This document shows positions 17,113 through 24,793 of a stretch of 64,000 bases of DNA, piece by piece. Every line of letters starts with the position of its first letter. Position 1 is the first letter of the stretch. This DNA is from Paractinoplanes maris (GTDB taxonomy: Bacteria > Actinomycetota > Actinomycetes > Mycobacteriales > Micromonosporaceae). The stretch covers positions 248,001 to 312,000 of the forward strand of contig NZ_JALPVL010000012.1 of the NCBI RefSeq assembly GCF_023544465.1. The letters run 5' to 3'. Position numbers and translations under genes: made by a program. The notes below the pieces were generated by a model. It was not told the DNA's origin. It worked only from the letters and a program-made list of their open reading frames with translations, and did not search any database.

Positions 17113-17355
17113 ATGACCGACGCCCGCGGCGAGTCGCCGCTCATGGAAACCGGGATCGACCCCGGCACGCTCAGCGACGAGGACCTCTTCCGCGAGCTGG
17201 GCAGCCTTCACCGGACCCGCCTGGAGACGCTCCGGCACGGGCCCGACGCCGCGCTGAACAACCACTTCAAGCGGACCGCCGAGCTCGAAACCGAATACAT
17301 CACCCGCTATCCCGGTCGGGAGGTCGACACCGACCGGCTCACCCAGGACTTCTAG
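17113..17355 (+). CDS. DUF6158-like small protein
   Basis: 80 residues, acidic and helical: DPGTLSDEDLFRELGSLH, then RLETLRHGPDAALNNHFKR and LETEYITRYPGREVD. This pattern (SDEDL.REL..LH.TR..TLRHG) is typical of DUF6158 proteins of actinomycetes. Function unknown. ATG 17113 has GGAGG (17102-17106) six bases upstream. The DUF1360 gene follows after eight bases. Confidence 0.82.
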   Translation: MTDARGESPLMETGIDPGTLSDEDLFRELGSLHRTRLETLRHGPDAALNNHFKRTAELETEYITRYPGREVDTDRLTQDF

Positions 17356-17363
17356 GGGTTCCC

Positions 17364-17888
17364 TTGACCGAGTCACTGCGCACGCGGCTGACGCGTGTCG
17401 GGCAGTCCTACGCCCCCCACGAACATCGGCCGCTGGGCGGCTACCTCACGGCGATGGGCGGCTTCACCGCCCTGGCCGGCGCTCTGGCCGCGACGGCCAA
17501 GATAACCGGGAAACCGGCCCCGGAGCGCCCCTCGGCCGCCGACGTGGTGCTCGTGTCGCTGGCGACGCACAAGCTGAGCCGGCTGATCGCCAAGGACTCG
17601 GTGACGAGCCCGCTGCGAGCGCCGTTCATGCGATATGCGGAGCCGGCCGGTGCGGCCGAGCTGATCGAAGAGGTACGCGACCACGAGAGCTCGTTGAAGC
17701 ATGGGCTCGGCGAGCTGATCAGCTGCCCGTTCTGCCTGGCCGTATGGGTGTCCACCGCGCTGACCGGGGGTCTGGTGCTGGCGCCGCGGTTGACCCGCCT
17801 GGTGGCGGTCGCGCTGACGGCGACGGCCGTGTCCGACTTCCTGCAGTTGGGCTACGACGCGGCCAAGAAGGCCGCCGAGGGCGACTAG
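17364..17888 (+). CDS. DUF1360 membrane protein
   Basis: About 174 residues. Hydrophobic segments at GGFTALAGALAATAKI, ISCPFCLAVWVSTALTGG and LVAVALTATAVSDFLQLGY, plus the DUF1360 signature THKLSRLIAKD...SPLRAPF and the CPFC motif. Some members are spore-coat-related (YjcA) in Firmicutes; the actinobacterial role is unknown. TTG start at 17364 is inferred from frame, the AGGGG upstream and the eight-base spacing after the DUF6158 gene. Confidence 0.8.
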   Translation: MTESLRTRLTRVGQSYAPHEHRPLGGYLTAMGGFTALAGALAATAKITGKPAPERPSAADVVLVSLATHKLSRLIAKDSVTSPLRAPFMRYAEPAGAAELIEEVRDHESSLKHGLGELISCPFCLAVWVSTALTGGLVLAPRLTRLVAVALTATAVSDFLQLGYDAAKKAAEGD

Positions 17889-17897
17889 CCCCTCGTC

Positions 17898-17940
17898 ATG
17901 AACAAGTGCGGGACTTCGCTCACGTCCCGCACTTGTTCAT
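17898..17940. terminator. Strong bidirectional terminator hairpin
   Basis: ATGAACAAGTGCGGGAC (17898-17914) pairs perfectly over 17 bp with its complement (17924-17940); nine-base loop. It lies ten bases after the DUF1360 stop and 20 bp before the end of a convergent small gene, so it can serve both. Confidence 0.88.
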
Positions 17941-17959
17941 TCGTGGTGAGCGGCCAGGG

Positions 17960-18115
17960 TCAGGGCGGCCCGTCGTTGTCCAGGCCGGACCAGCCAGCCG
18001 GGCTCTCCGGCTCGGCATCGTCGTCACGGCCGGCCGTGACGTCGTCGTCCACCGTTGTGCCGTCGTGTTCGCCGGCGAAGTCTTCCTGCTCGTCCGGGTC
18101 GCCGATCGGTTCCAT
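17960..18115 (-). CDS. Small acidic protein, 51 residues
   Basis: ATG 18115 opens a 51-codon frame (MEPIGDPDEQEDFAGEHD...GLDNDGPP) made largely of Asp, Glu and Gly. RBS GGAGGG lies eight bases upstream, and the frame starts 15 bp after the stop of the upstream small acidic gene. Probably intrinsically disordered; no known domain. Regarded as real because of the RBS, coupling and terminator beyond it. Confidence 0.6.
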   Translation of the reverse strand: MEPIGDPDEQEDFAGEHDGTTVDDDVTAGRDDDAEPESPAGWSGLDNDGPP

Positions 18116-18130
18116 GAGTCATTCCCTCCG

Positions 18131-18331
18131 TCAGACCTCGAGAGCCCGCATCGCTTCGGCTGCCTCGTCCTGGGCGTACTCGCCTTCCGGCAACGCGTCG
18201 ATCCGGGTCAGCGCCATCGCGCTCAGGTCGGCGGCAATGGCCCGCCGCTGCAGGTCGGCGCTGCTCAACCGTTCCTGCCCGTCGAAGGCGTCGTCAAGAA
18301 AGGCGTCCAGCTCACGAATGTCATCTGTCAC
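18131..18331 (-). CDS. Small acidic helical protein
   Basis: 66 residues, almost all helical: DIRELDAFLDDAFDGQERL, DLQRRAIAADLSAMAL and EGEYAQDEAAEAMRALEV. No recognised domain. GTG start at 18331 with a weak GGG upstream. It heads a two-gene unit with the 51-residue acidic protein. Possibly an adaptor or protein partner, but that is a guess. Confidence 0.6.
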   Translation of the reverse strand: MTDDIRELDAFLDDAFDGQERLSSADLQRRAIAADLSAMALTRIDALPEGEYAQDEAAEAMRALEV

Positions 18332-18872
18332 GGTGCCGGGCTACCCTGACCGATCTCACCCAAACTCCGTGACCGGCGTCACATGTCCTGCCGGAATCCT
18401 CCCCGCCGTCCGACAGTTGTGAACAGATGTCAGCGTGACCAGTGTCCCCGGGCCTCACCCATTGCCTGCACGGAATACCGTTCGGCTGGAGCCGTGCTGA
18501 GCCACTCGCCGAGAGGCGACCTGCACGCTGACACCCGCGCCGCCCCCGGCCCAGCCGAGGGCGGCGCTCCTTTTCTCCCCAGGCCCACAGGTCCGCGCTG
18601 TTCCGCCAAGCGGAGAGCCCGGCGTCGCCGTCCATGCCGCCCCGGTCCCACGCCCGCCCCGTCCTTGCGCCGCCACGCCGTATCTCCTCTGCGCTGCCTG
18701 TGCCTCATCGCTCCGGCCCTGCGCCGGCGCCGCTCCGGGCCCGCGCCGCCGTCTTCCCTGCGCTGCCCGCCTGTCGCCCCGCCCTCGCGCAGGCCAACCG
18801 AGGCGTTGCCCGGGTTGCTGAGTCGTCTGGCTATTGGGTTTCTGGTGGGGTGTTGTGGGTAGCTGATCTCGT
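18332..18872. other. C-rich non-coding region, possible small RNA
   Basis: About 540 bp without a convincing gene. The plus strand is strongly C-biased from 18530 to 18800. Long open frames on both strands have low-complexity Arg/Pro/Ala translations and no RBS, so they are rejected. A rho-independent-type hairpin at 18537-18567 followed by TCCTTTT suggests that a short transcript ends there. Confidence 0.45.
18537..18574 (+). terminator. Orphan intrinsic terminator
   Basis: GCGCCGCCC (18537-18545) pairs with GGGCGGCGC (18559-18567), then TCCTTTT. No protein gene ends upstream on the plus strand within 600 bp, so it may end a small RNA starting around 18400-18460. Confidence 0.55.
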
Positions 18873-19076
18873 ATGAGTGATGACCGGGTCGGGCAGCGCG
18901 CCGCTGATCTGCTTCCTGAGGAGCGCGTGACCGGGAGCGAGGACCCGCGTGCTCAGGCGGCGGCGATCCTCGAGGAGTCGGACGAGCGCGAGGGTGATCT
19001 CGAGGCGGCGCCGGACTCGTTTCTGGAACACCGGCGGTCGGACCAGACGGTCGGACCTGACGAAACCACCCGGTAG
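18873..19076 (+). CDS. Small conserved hydrophilic protein
   Basis: 67 residues with the pattern ERVTGSEDPRAQAAAILEESDEREGD...RRSDQTVGPDETT. Similar short hydrophilic proteins with DP.AQA.AIL..S..R are common in actinomycetes, without known role. ATG 18873; a GAF-ANTAR gene begins 15 bp after its stop. Confidence 0.65.
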   Translation: MSDDRVGQRAADLLPEERVTGSEDPRAQAAAILEESDEREGDLEAAPDSFLEHRRSDQTVGPDETTR

Positions 19077-19091
19077 AGGCACAACACTTAC

Positions 19092-19904
19092 GTGATCGTC
19101 GATGGGCATGGCAGTATGCCCGGCGTGCCTGCCCCATATCGCCGGGTTTCACCCCCGGACCGTGGACCCGCCCGGGTGGTGACTCGTCCCCGCCGCGCCC
19201 GTTCGGCAGCCCGACCCGCTGAGCCGGTGGGTCCGCACGCCATCGAGCTGGCTGGGCTCTTGCACGAACTCACGGCGCGCCTGCTCTCAGCCGACACTCT
19301 CGGCCAAGCACTCGAACGGCTGGCCGTTTTCGGCGTTGGTGCTCTGCCGGGGGTGGTCCGCTGCTCGGTCGTCTTGATCGGTGAGGGCGGTCCACTGATC
19401 CACGCGGGCCACGGTGGTCCGGGAGTCGCGATCGACAAGCTCCAGTACACCGCCGGCACCGACGGGCCCGGCCTCGAATCCGCCCGCAGCCGCGCCCTGG
19501 TCACCGCGCCGGACCTGGCCGCCGACGCCCGCTGGCCAGACCTGGCCCACGCGGCGAGGACGGAAGGCGTCCACGCCGTAGCCGCCATCCCGCTGGATCT
19601 GCCGCGGGCCGAGGTGGGCGCGCTCAGCCTCTATTTCGGCACCACCGACGCACCCGGTGCCGACCACCTGCTTACCGGGATGGCCCTGGCCAACCAGTCC
19701 GAACTGCTGCTCGACGAACTCCGCCGCCGCGAAGCCAAGAGCTCCGGCGCCACCGTCGACCGGGCCATCGGCGTGATCATCGCCCAGCGCGGCTGCGGCG
19801 TGCAGGAGGCATACGACGTCCTGCGCGACACCGCCCAGCGTCTGGGCCTCGACCGTCAGGCTGTCGCCGATCGCCTCATCGCCGTAGCCGCCCGCAACGC
19901 CTGA
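19092..19904 (+). CDS. GAF-ANTAR RNA-binding antitermination regulator
   Basis: About 270 residues. A Pro/Arg-rich N-terminus leads to a GAF domain (~residues 55-200: LLSADTLGQALERLAVFG ... AAIPLDLPRAEVGALSLYF), then a C-terminal ANTAR three-helix domain (VDRAIGVIIAQRGCGVQEAY ... LRDTAQRLGLDRQAVADRLI). ANTAR domains bind paired hairpins in nascent RNA to prevent termination, and the GAF domain senses a ligand or redox state. The start may be GTG 19092 or ATG 19116; neither has a clear RBS. Confidence 0.9.
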   Translation: MIVDGHGSMPGVPAPYRRVSPPDRGPARVVTRPRRARSAARPAEPVGPHAIELAGLLHELTARLLSADTLGQALERLAVFGVGALPGVVRCSVVLIGEGGPLIHAGHGGPGVAIDKLQYTAGTDGPGLESARSRALVTAPDLAADARWPDLAHAARTEGVHAVAAIPLDLPRAEVGALSLYFGTTDAPGADHLLTGMALANQSELLLDELRRREAKSSGATVDRAIGVIIAQRGCGVQEAYDVLRDTAQRLGLDRQAVADRLIAVAARNA

Positions 19905-19973
19905 CCACGAGTCGCCAACTGCCCGCAACAGGCGGTTGCCGCGCGGGACCGTGGCGGGGCCGGCGGGAGTGGG

Positions 19974-20288
19974 TCAGTCGGTCGTGGGCTTCTCGACGTG
20001 CTGGATCACTTCGAACTCGAGGAGGCTGGCACCGGAGGCGACCGGGCGGGAGCGCTCGCCCGCATGGGCGGCTCGGCCGCTGCCGCTCGACCAGGCCTGG
20101 AAAGCCTCCTCGGACTCCCAGCGCGTGTAGACGAAGTAGCGCGTCTCGCCGGAGACCGGGCGCAAGAGCTCGAACGACAGGAAGCCGGGCGCGTTTTCCA
20201 CCGCACCCTTGCGCGCGGCGAAGCGCTGCTCCAACTCGGCGCCGGAACCCTCGGGAACGTCGATTGCGTTGATCTTCACAACAGCCAT
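19974..20288 (-). CDS. MhuD-type heme-degrading monooxygenase
   Basis: 104 residues of the antibiotic-biosynthesis-monooxygenase (ABM) dimeric ferredoxin fold. It is strikingly like mycobacterial MhuD: VVKINAIDVPEG start, PGFLSFELLRPV, YFVYTRWESEEAFQAW, AAHAGERSRPVASGASLLEF. The residues needed for heme binding and the unusual mycobilin chemistry of MhuD are at the same positions: Asn7, Trp66 and the heme-ligating His75. It should open heme and release iron in the cytoplasm. Monocistronic, 130 bp upstream of the drug exporter stop on the same strand. Confidence 0.9.
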   Translation of the reverse strand: MAVVKINAIDVPEGSGAELEQRFAARKGAVENAPGFLSFELLRPVSGETRYFVYTRWESEEAFQAWSSGSGRAAHAGERSRPVASGASLLEFEVIQHVEKPTTD

Positions 20289-20327
20289 GCGGCAACGCTA
20301 CTGCGTCGCGGAGGGCGAACTCAGGCC

Positions 20328-20336
20328 TGTGGATAA
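20328..20336 (-). promoter_or_regulatory. Perfect DnaA-box sequence
   Basis: TGTGGATAA is the exact complement of TTATCCACA. It lies in the gap between the mhuD-like and exporter genes. A match to such an AT-rich 9-mer is rare here, but a single box need not be functional. Confidence 0.35.
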
Positions 20337-20382
20337 CCCTGTGAGGCCAGCAACGCGACCACACGGGGCGGCGGTGATGGGT

Positions 20383-20415
20383 GGGCGGCCCGCCTGCGGG
20401 GCAGAGGGGCCGCCC
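20383..20415 (-). terminator. Hairpin downstream of the MFS exporter
   Basis: GGGCGGCCC (20383-20391) and GGGCCGCCC (20407-20415) form a perfect 9-bp stem five bases past the exporter stop codon. No U-tract follows. Confidence 0.55.
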
Positions 20416-20420
20416 GTTCG

Positions 20421-22154
20421 TCAATGGGACTTTGTTGAGGTGTGCGGGGTGTGGACCTCTTCGTCGGTGAGGGGGCCTGCTCCTACCTCGCCGGGCACGC
20501 CCATGCTGTTTTCGGCGGCCAGGATGTCGTCGGCCCGTTGCTGCTGGGCGGAGCGCATGCTGAGCGGGATCTCGGGCAGGAAGAAGACCACGATCAGGCC
20601 GATCACCATGACTGCCAGGGCCAGCAGGAAGACCACCTGGATGCCGTCGGAGAAGCCGACCTTGAAGGGGTGCGCGACCACGTCGGACAGGCGGTTGAGG
20701 AACGACGTGTCGCTGAGCGCGTCGCCGCCGGTGGCCTGTTGCAGCGTCCGGGCCTGGGCCGGGTCGGCCGCCAGGGCCTGCCGGAACTCGGGGGTGCCCT
20801 CCGCGGTCTGGAAGGCGCTGCTGATCTTGCCGGGCAGCACGTTGAACAGGACCGACAGGAAGACGGCGGTGCCGAGCGTGCCGCCCATCGAGCGGAAGAA
20901 CGTCACCGAGCTGGTCGCCACGCCGATCTCGCGCGGGGACACCGCGTTCTGCACCGCTGTGATCATCGGCTGCATGTTGCCGCCCAGGCCGAGGCCCATC
21001 AGCACCATGATCAGCATGACCCGCCAGAGGGGCGTGTCGGCGCCGATCGTGGCGAACAGGGCCAGCGAGGCGACCATGAGCGTGCTGCCGATGATCGGGA
21101 AGATGCGGTAGCGGCCGGTGCGGGCGATCAGCTGGCCCGAGATGATCGAGCCGGACATGATGCCGAAGACGAACGGGATCATCTGCAGGCCGGCCGCGGT
21201 GGCCGACGAGCCCTTCACGATCTGCAGGTAGAGCGGGACGGTCATCAGGCCGCCGAACATCGCCATGCCGAGGATCGTGCTGGAGGTGGCGCCGACGGCG
21301 ATCGTACGGTTCTTGAACAACCGGATCGGCAGGAGCGCCTCATCGCCGTACGCCCGCTCGGCCAGCACGAAGGCCACCAGGCCGATCGCCCCGACGATGT
21401 AGCAGAGGAACGCCCGGCCGGAATCCCAGCCCCAGGTGCGGCCCTGCTCGGCGATGGTCAGCAGCGGCACCAGGCCGACGATCAGGGCGAGCGCGCCGGG
21501 CCAGTCGATGCGGTGGTCGACACGCTGGTGCGGGAGGTGCAGCACCCGGGCCACCACGACCATGGCGGCGATGCCGATCGGGACGTTCAGGTAGAACACC
21601 CAGCGCCAGCCGTCGACCCACAGGATGCTGTCGGCCCCGGCGAAGAAGCCGCCCAGGATGGGGCCGAGCACGCTCGCCGTGCCGAAGACGGCGAGGAAGT
21701 AGCCCTGGTACTTGGCCCGCTCACGGGGCGGGACGATGTCACCGATGATGGCCAGCGCCAGCGACATCAGGCCGCCGGCGCCGATGCCCTGGATGGCCCG
21801 GAACGCGGCCAGCTCGTACATGTTCTGGGAAAGCCCGCAGAGGAACGAGCCGACGACGAAGATGCCGATCGCGAACAGGAAGAACGGGCGCCGGCCGTAA
21901 AGGTCGGACAGTTTGCCGTAGAGCGGCGTCGAGATCGTCGACGTGATCAGGAAGGCCGTGGTGGCCCAGGCCTGGATGTCGAAGCCGTGCAGGTCGTCGG
22001 CGATGGTACGGGTGGCCGTGGCCATGATCGTCTGGTCGAGCGCGGCCAGGAACATGCCCATCATGAGGCCGCCGAGGATCGTCAAGATCTGGCGATGGGT
22101 GAATTCCGTGGACGCCCGCGCCGGCGCCGCGGCGGTGGAGTCGGAGTTGCTCAC
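20421..22154 (-). CDS. DHA2-family (14-TM) MFS multidrug exporter
   Basis: 577 residues. MGMFLAALDQTIM (motif D1), GKLSDLYGRRPFF (motif A), and AIQGIGAGGLMSLALAIIGD plus GPILGGFFA (antiporter motif C region) identify the DHA2 proton-drug antiporters (LfrA/EmrB type) with 14 TM helices. The C-terminal tail is hydrophilic. GTG 22154 overlaps the MarR stop (GTGA), which fixes the start and shows translational coupling. Control by the upstream MarR repressor is very likely; the drug is unknown. Confidence 0.93.
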   Translation of the reverse strand: MSNSDSTAAAPARASTEFTHRQILTILGGLMMGMFLAALDQTIMATATRTIADDLHGFDIQAWATTAFLITSTISTPLYGKLSDLYGRRPFFLFAIGIFVVGSFLCGLSQNMYELAAFRAIQGIGAGGLMSLALAIIGDIVPPRERAKYQGYFLAVFGTASVLGPILGGFFAGADSILWVDGWRWVFYLNVPIGIAAMVVVARVLHLPHQRVDHRIDWPGALALIVGLVPLLTIAEQGRTWGWDSGRAFLCYIVGAIGLVAFVLAERAYGDEALLPIRLFKNRTIAVGATSSTILGMAMFGGLMTVPLYLQIVKGSSATAAGLQMIPFVFGIMSGSIISGQLIARTGRYRIFPIIGSTLMVASLALFATIGADTPLWRVMLIMVLMGLGLGGNMQPMITAVQNAVSPREIGVATSSVTFFRSMGGTLGTAVFLSVLFNVLPGKISSAFQTAEGTPEFRQALAADPAQARTLQQATGGDALSDTSFLNRLSDVVAHPFKVGFSDGIQVVFLLALAVMVIGLIVVFFLPEIPLSMRSAQQQRADDILAAENSMGVPGEVGAGPLTDEEVHTPHTSTKSH

Positions 22155-22621
22155 GCGTTCTCCCGTGGTGTGGCGAGGCTGGCCTCGACCGAGCTGTTGA
22201 ATTCTGAGAAGAGGCCGGCGAAGGTGGCGGCCTGGCCCGGGGGCCAATGGCTCAGCGCCTCGCGCAGCCAGGTCTGACGGGCCTCCTCGAGCCGCTCGAC
22301 GGCGACCAGGCCCGCGTCGGTGATCGCGAGCCGTGAGGCGCGGCCGTCCCCGGGGTCGGCCTCGCGGCGGGCGAGACCGGCCTTGACCAGCTGGGCGACC
22401 TGACGGCTGATCGTCGACGGGTCCGCCTGCTTGATCTCGGCGAGATCGGTGGCCCGCATCGGACCCCGATAGCGCAGCGGGAAGAGCAGCATCAGCGCGG
22501 ACATCTCAGCCCCCAGATCCCCGACATTGAGCATGCCCTTGGCCCGGGCCATGAGCCGGTGGAACCGCACAAGTTCGTCGGCGATCTGCGGGATGCCGTC
22601 ACCGCTGTCTGTTTCGCGCAT
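22151..22621 (-). CDS. MarR-family repressor of the adjacent exporter
   Basis: 156 residues. Winged helix: RATDLAEIKQADPSTISRQV recognition region, then LVKAGLARREADPGDGRASR wing. It ends in AVERLEEARQTWLREALSHW, the dimerisation helix. Its stop overlaps the exporter start by 4 bp, an arrangement typical of self-regulated MarR-exporter pairs. ATG 22621; RBS weak. Confidence 0.92.
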   Translation of the reverse strand: MRETDSGDGIPQIADELVRFHRLMARAKGMLNVGDLGAEMSALMLLFPLRYRGPMRATDLAEIKQADPSTISRQVAQLVKAGLARREADPGDGRASRLAITDAGLVAVERLEEARQTWLREALSHWPPGQAATFAGLFSEFNSSVEASLATPRENA

Positions 22622-22690
22622 GTTTTTGTCCCGGCAAAGGAGAGGAGGAGATTGCGTGCAGCGTACAACTGGTTGGGCCGTGAAACTAAA

Positions 22691-23293
22691 TCACCGCATC
22701 CGCCATACGGCTGTGACAAGCGTCTCGGTCTCTTCGAGAGCGGCCGGCACCGGTACGGAGTATTCGGCCACCCGCTCGAACAGTCGCTCCGGGAAGTACC
22801 CGCGCCCGGGGTCGCCGACCAGCACAAGTGTGGACTCCCGCCGAGCGGCGCGCAGGCGCTGAGTCATCTCGGCGGCGACGCTCGGGCTGTAGAAAACGTC
22901 ACCGGCCAGCAGGACGTCGGGACGTGCGACCGCCTTATTGCTGAACGTCACATTGTTGGCGGCGGCATTGCGGCCGGCCGCGGCCTCGGCCGCCGGGTCG
23001 AGATCGGTCGCGACGACCTCGGTCGCCCCGGCCCGGGCGGCGGCGATCGCGGCGATGCCGCTTCCGGTGGCGAGATCATGGACGACGGAACCGGCCACCG
23101 TCTCCGGCCGATCGAGCAGATAGCGGGCCAGGGCCTGACCGCCCGCCCAGGCGAAGGCCCAGAACGGCGGTGGGTCGTCGCTGTGGAACTCGCCGTCGGC
23201 GGCGTCGAACAAGCCGGCCGAGGAGTCCGCGAGATGAAGCGAGATCTCCGGTACGAAGGGCAGTGGCCGCAGGGCGGTCGGTGGTGAGGGCAC
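22691..23293 (-). CDS. Class I SAM-dependent methyltransferase (Nnt1/ETFB-KMT-like)
   Basis: 200 residues. FVPEISLHLADSSAGLF and DPPPFWAFAWAGGQALARYL resemble the substrate cap of COG3897 methyltransferases; motif I is VHDLATGSGIAAIAAARAGA with the acidic VVATDLDP of motif II, and VLLAGDVFY of motif IV. Related enzymes methylate lysines of ETF-beta or nicotinamide-like compounds. The substrate is unknown. ATG 23293; its stop lies 69 bp upstream of the MarR gene start, so separate transcription is possible. Confidence 0.85.
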   Translation of the reverse strand: MPSPPTALRPLPFVPEISLHLADSSAGLFDAADGEFHSDDPPPFWAFAWAGGQALARYLLDRPETVAGSVVHDLATGSGIAAIAAARAGATEVVATDLDPAAEAAAGRNAAANNVTFSNKAVARPDVLLAGDVFYSPSVAAEMTQRLRAARRESTLVLVGDPGRGYFPERLFERVAEYSVPVPAALEETETLVTAVWRMR

Positions 23294-23329
23294 GCGGCGA
23301 TTCTGCGCGGTCGGACGGGCCGCCGCTCG

Positions 23330-23821
23330 CTATTCGACCGGCGTCACGTCGTCGAGGCGAGCCGTAGTGAACTTGGCGCGGTACTCGGCCCGGGCCTCGG
23401 CCGCCCACGGCTCGTTCTCCTCCTCGAGCAGCGGCCGGTGGGCGAGGTAGGCGGCCGCGGTCAGCGGCTTGACGGCGCGGTCGGCGGGACGGGTCGCGGC
23501 CGCGGCGACGAGTTCGTCGAAGCGGGCAGCGTCGACGCGGACACGGTCCGGGTTGAGGGACCAGCGGCCGTCCGCGCGGCGCACGACGGAGTCGCGGGGG
23601 GCCGCGCCGGGCTCGAGGCGGTCGCGCAGGAGTGACATGTCGCTTTCGACGCTCTTCTTCTTTTCCCCCAGCAGGCCGGCCAGCTCCGAGGTGGACATCT
23701 CGCCGCGCAGAGCGAGGAGGGCCAGGATGTGGCGGGGGTGGTCGCCACCGAAATCGGTTCCGGTCAGGATGACGCCCCTGGTCCGGACCTCGATGCGGCC
23801 GAAAAGCTGGATGTCGAACAT
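23330..23821 (-). CDS. SARP/OmpR-type winged-helix protein lacking a BTAD domain
   Basis: 163 residues from ATG 23821 (open further to 23884). FDIQLFGRIEVRTRG and ILALLALRGEMSTSELAGLL match the start of SARP DNA-binding domains, with SVESDMSLLRDRLEPG as the recognition helix and RADGRWSLNPDRVRVDAARF the wing. In SARPs a ~150-residue BTAD follows; here only a ~60-residue helical tail with YLAHRPLLEEENEPWA is left, so the protein is a short, perhaps minimal, SARP. Start uncertain; no clear RBS. Confidence 0.75.
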   Translation of the reverse strand: MFDIQLFGRIEVRTRGVILTGTDFGGDHPRHILALLALRGEMSTSELAGLLGEKKKSVESDMSLLRDRLEPGAAPRDSVVRRADGRWSLNPDRVRVDAARFDELVAAAATRPADRAVKPLTAAAYLAHRPLLEEENEPWAAEARAEYRAKFTTARLDDVTPVE

Positions 23822-24040
23822 GTTTCGGAACTTTGCGGGTGAGAAAGCAGGAGCAGCAAGCCCCAATGCGAGGGGTGGCCTCACCCGAAAGACTGGTTAT
23901 CGCGGCCGCTCGGACTCAACCGGCCGTCGGGTGTACCGGCGGAGCCGAACCGGGCCGGTGCACCACCGGCCTGTTGGTAGGGCAAAGATGAGAGCTGATA
24001 CTCCTTAGACTTCCACGGTCGGATCGGTGAAAGGTGGCGC

Positions 24041-24697
24041 ATGACTAACGGCGATGCGATCAGCGTGCTCGTCGTCGACGGCCACCAGACGTTTGCCGAG
24101 CTGCTCGGGCACGCGTTGGCCGGTCAGCCCGACCTGCAATACGTGGGACATGCGCTCACCGGTGCGGAGGCTCTGCGGCTGGCCGCCGAGTTGCGCCCCG
24201 ACGTCATCCTTCTCGATCCGGATTTGTCCGATGCGGACGGAATTGCGATCGCCGAACTGCTGCGAGTGCGCCAACCGGACACCCGTGTGGTGATCCTCAC
24301 TGCCAGCGACGAATCGGCGCTGGTCGGCCGGGCCACCGCGGCGGGAGCGGCGGGCTTCCTGTCCAAGAACGGCGCGCTCGGTGATGTGCTCAACGCTTTG
24401 CGTACGGCACATGGCGGCGGCATGACAGTGTCGACCGACATCCTCGCCCGGTTGCTGCGCAGCACCAGCCCGGTCGTCGGCCCCCGGGGCGGCGGTCTCA
24501 CCGCGCGTGAGGACGAGGTGCTTCAGCTGATGGCGGCCGGACTCGACGCCCGGGCCATCGCCCGGCGGCTCGGCATCAGCCTGCACACCTGCCGCGGGTA
24601 CGTGAAAGCCGTCCTGGCCAAGCTCGGCGCGCACAGCCAGCTCGAGGCGGTCGCGATCGCCACCCGGCGTGGCCTGGTACGACCCGGCCGGCAGTAA
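24041..24697 (+). CDS. NarL/LuxR-family response regulator with atypical receiver
   Basis: 218 residues. Receiver (1-~120) with phosphoacceptor Asp59 in VILLDPDLSDADG, Thr in VVILTAS and Lys in GFLSKNG. The acidic pair that normally binds Mg (DD before His) is reduced to VVDGHQ, so one acid is replaced by Gly. The C-terminal LuxR HTH is LTAREDEVLQLMAAGLDARA ... HTCRGYVKAVLAKL. No sensor kinase is adjacent, so it is an orphan. ATG 24041. Confidence 0.92.
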   Translation: MTNGDAISVLVVDGHQTFAELLGHALAGQPDLQYVGHALTGAEALRLAAELRPDVILLDPDLSDADGIAIAELLRVRQPDTRVVILTASDESALVGRATAAGAAGFLSKNGALGDVLNALRTAHGGGMTVSTDILARLLRSTSPVVGPRGGGLTAREDEVLQLMAAGLDARAIARRLGISLHTCRGYVKAVLAKLGAHSQLEAVAIATRRGLVRPGRQ

Positions 24698-24793
24698 CCG
24701 TAAGTAGTTCCGCTCGGTACTCATCCGGGAAGACGTGAAATCCGTACCAGTTTCCGGGGGCGCGACACTGCGCCGACAGGGGAAGGGCTTCGC

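Noticed and set aside
18383..19152. Long frames on both strands of the C-rich region
   Set aside because: Translations are Arg/Pro/Ala/Ser-rich without RBS, and one would cover the start of two better-supported genes.
20442..22277. A 611-codon plus-strand frame opposite the DHA2 exporter
   Set aside because: Composition is dominated by Asp/His/Arg/Gly/Ala without any motif, and the minus strand encodes a complete, motif-bearing transporter.
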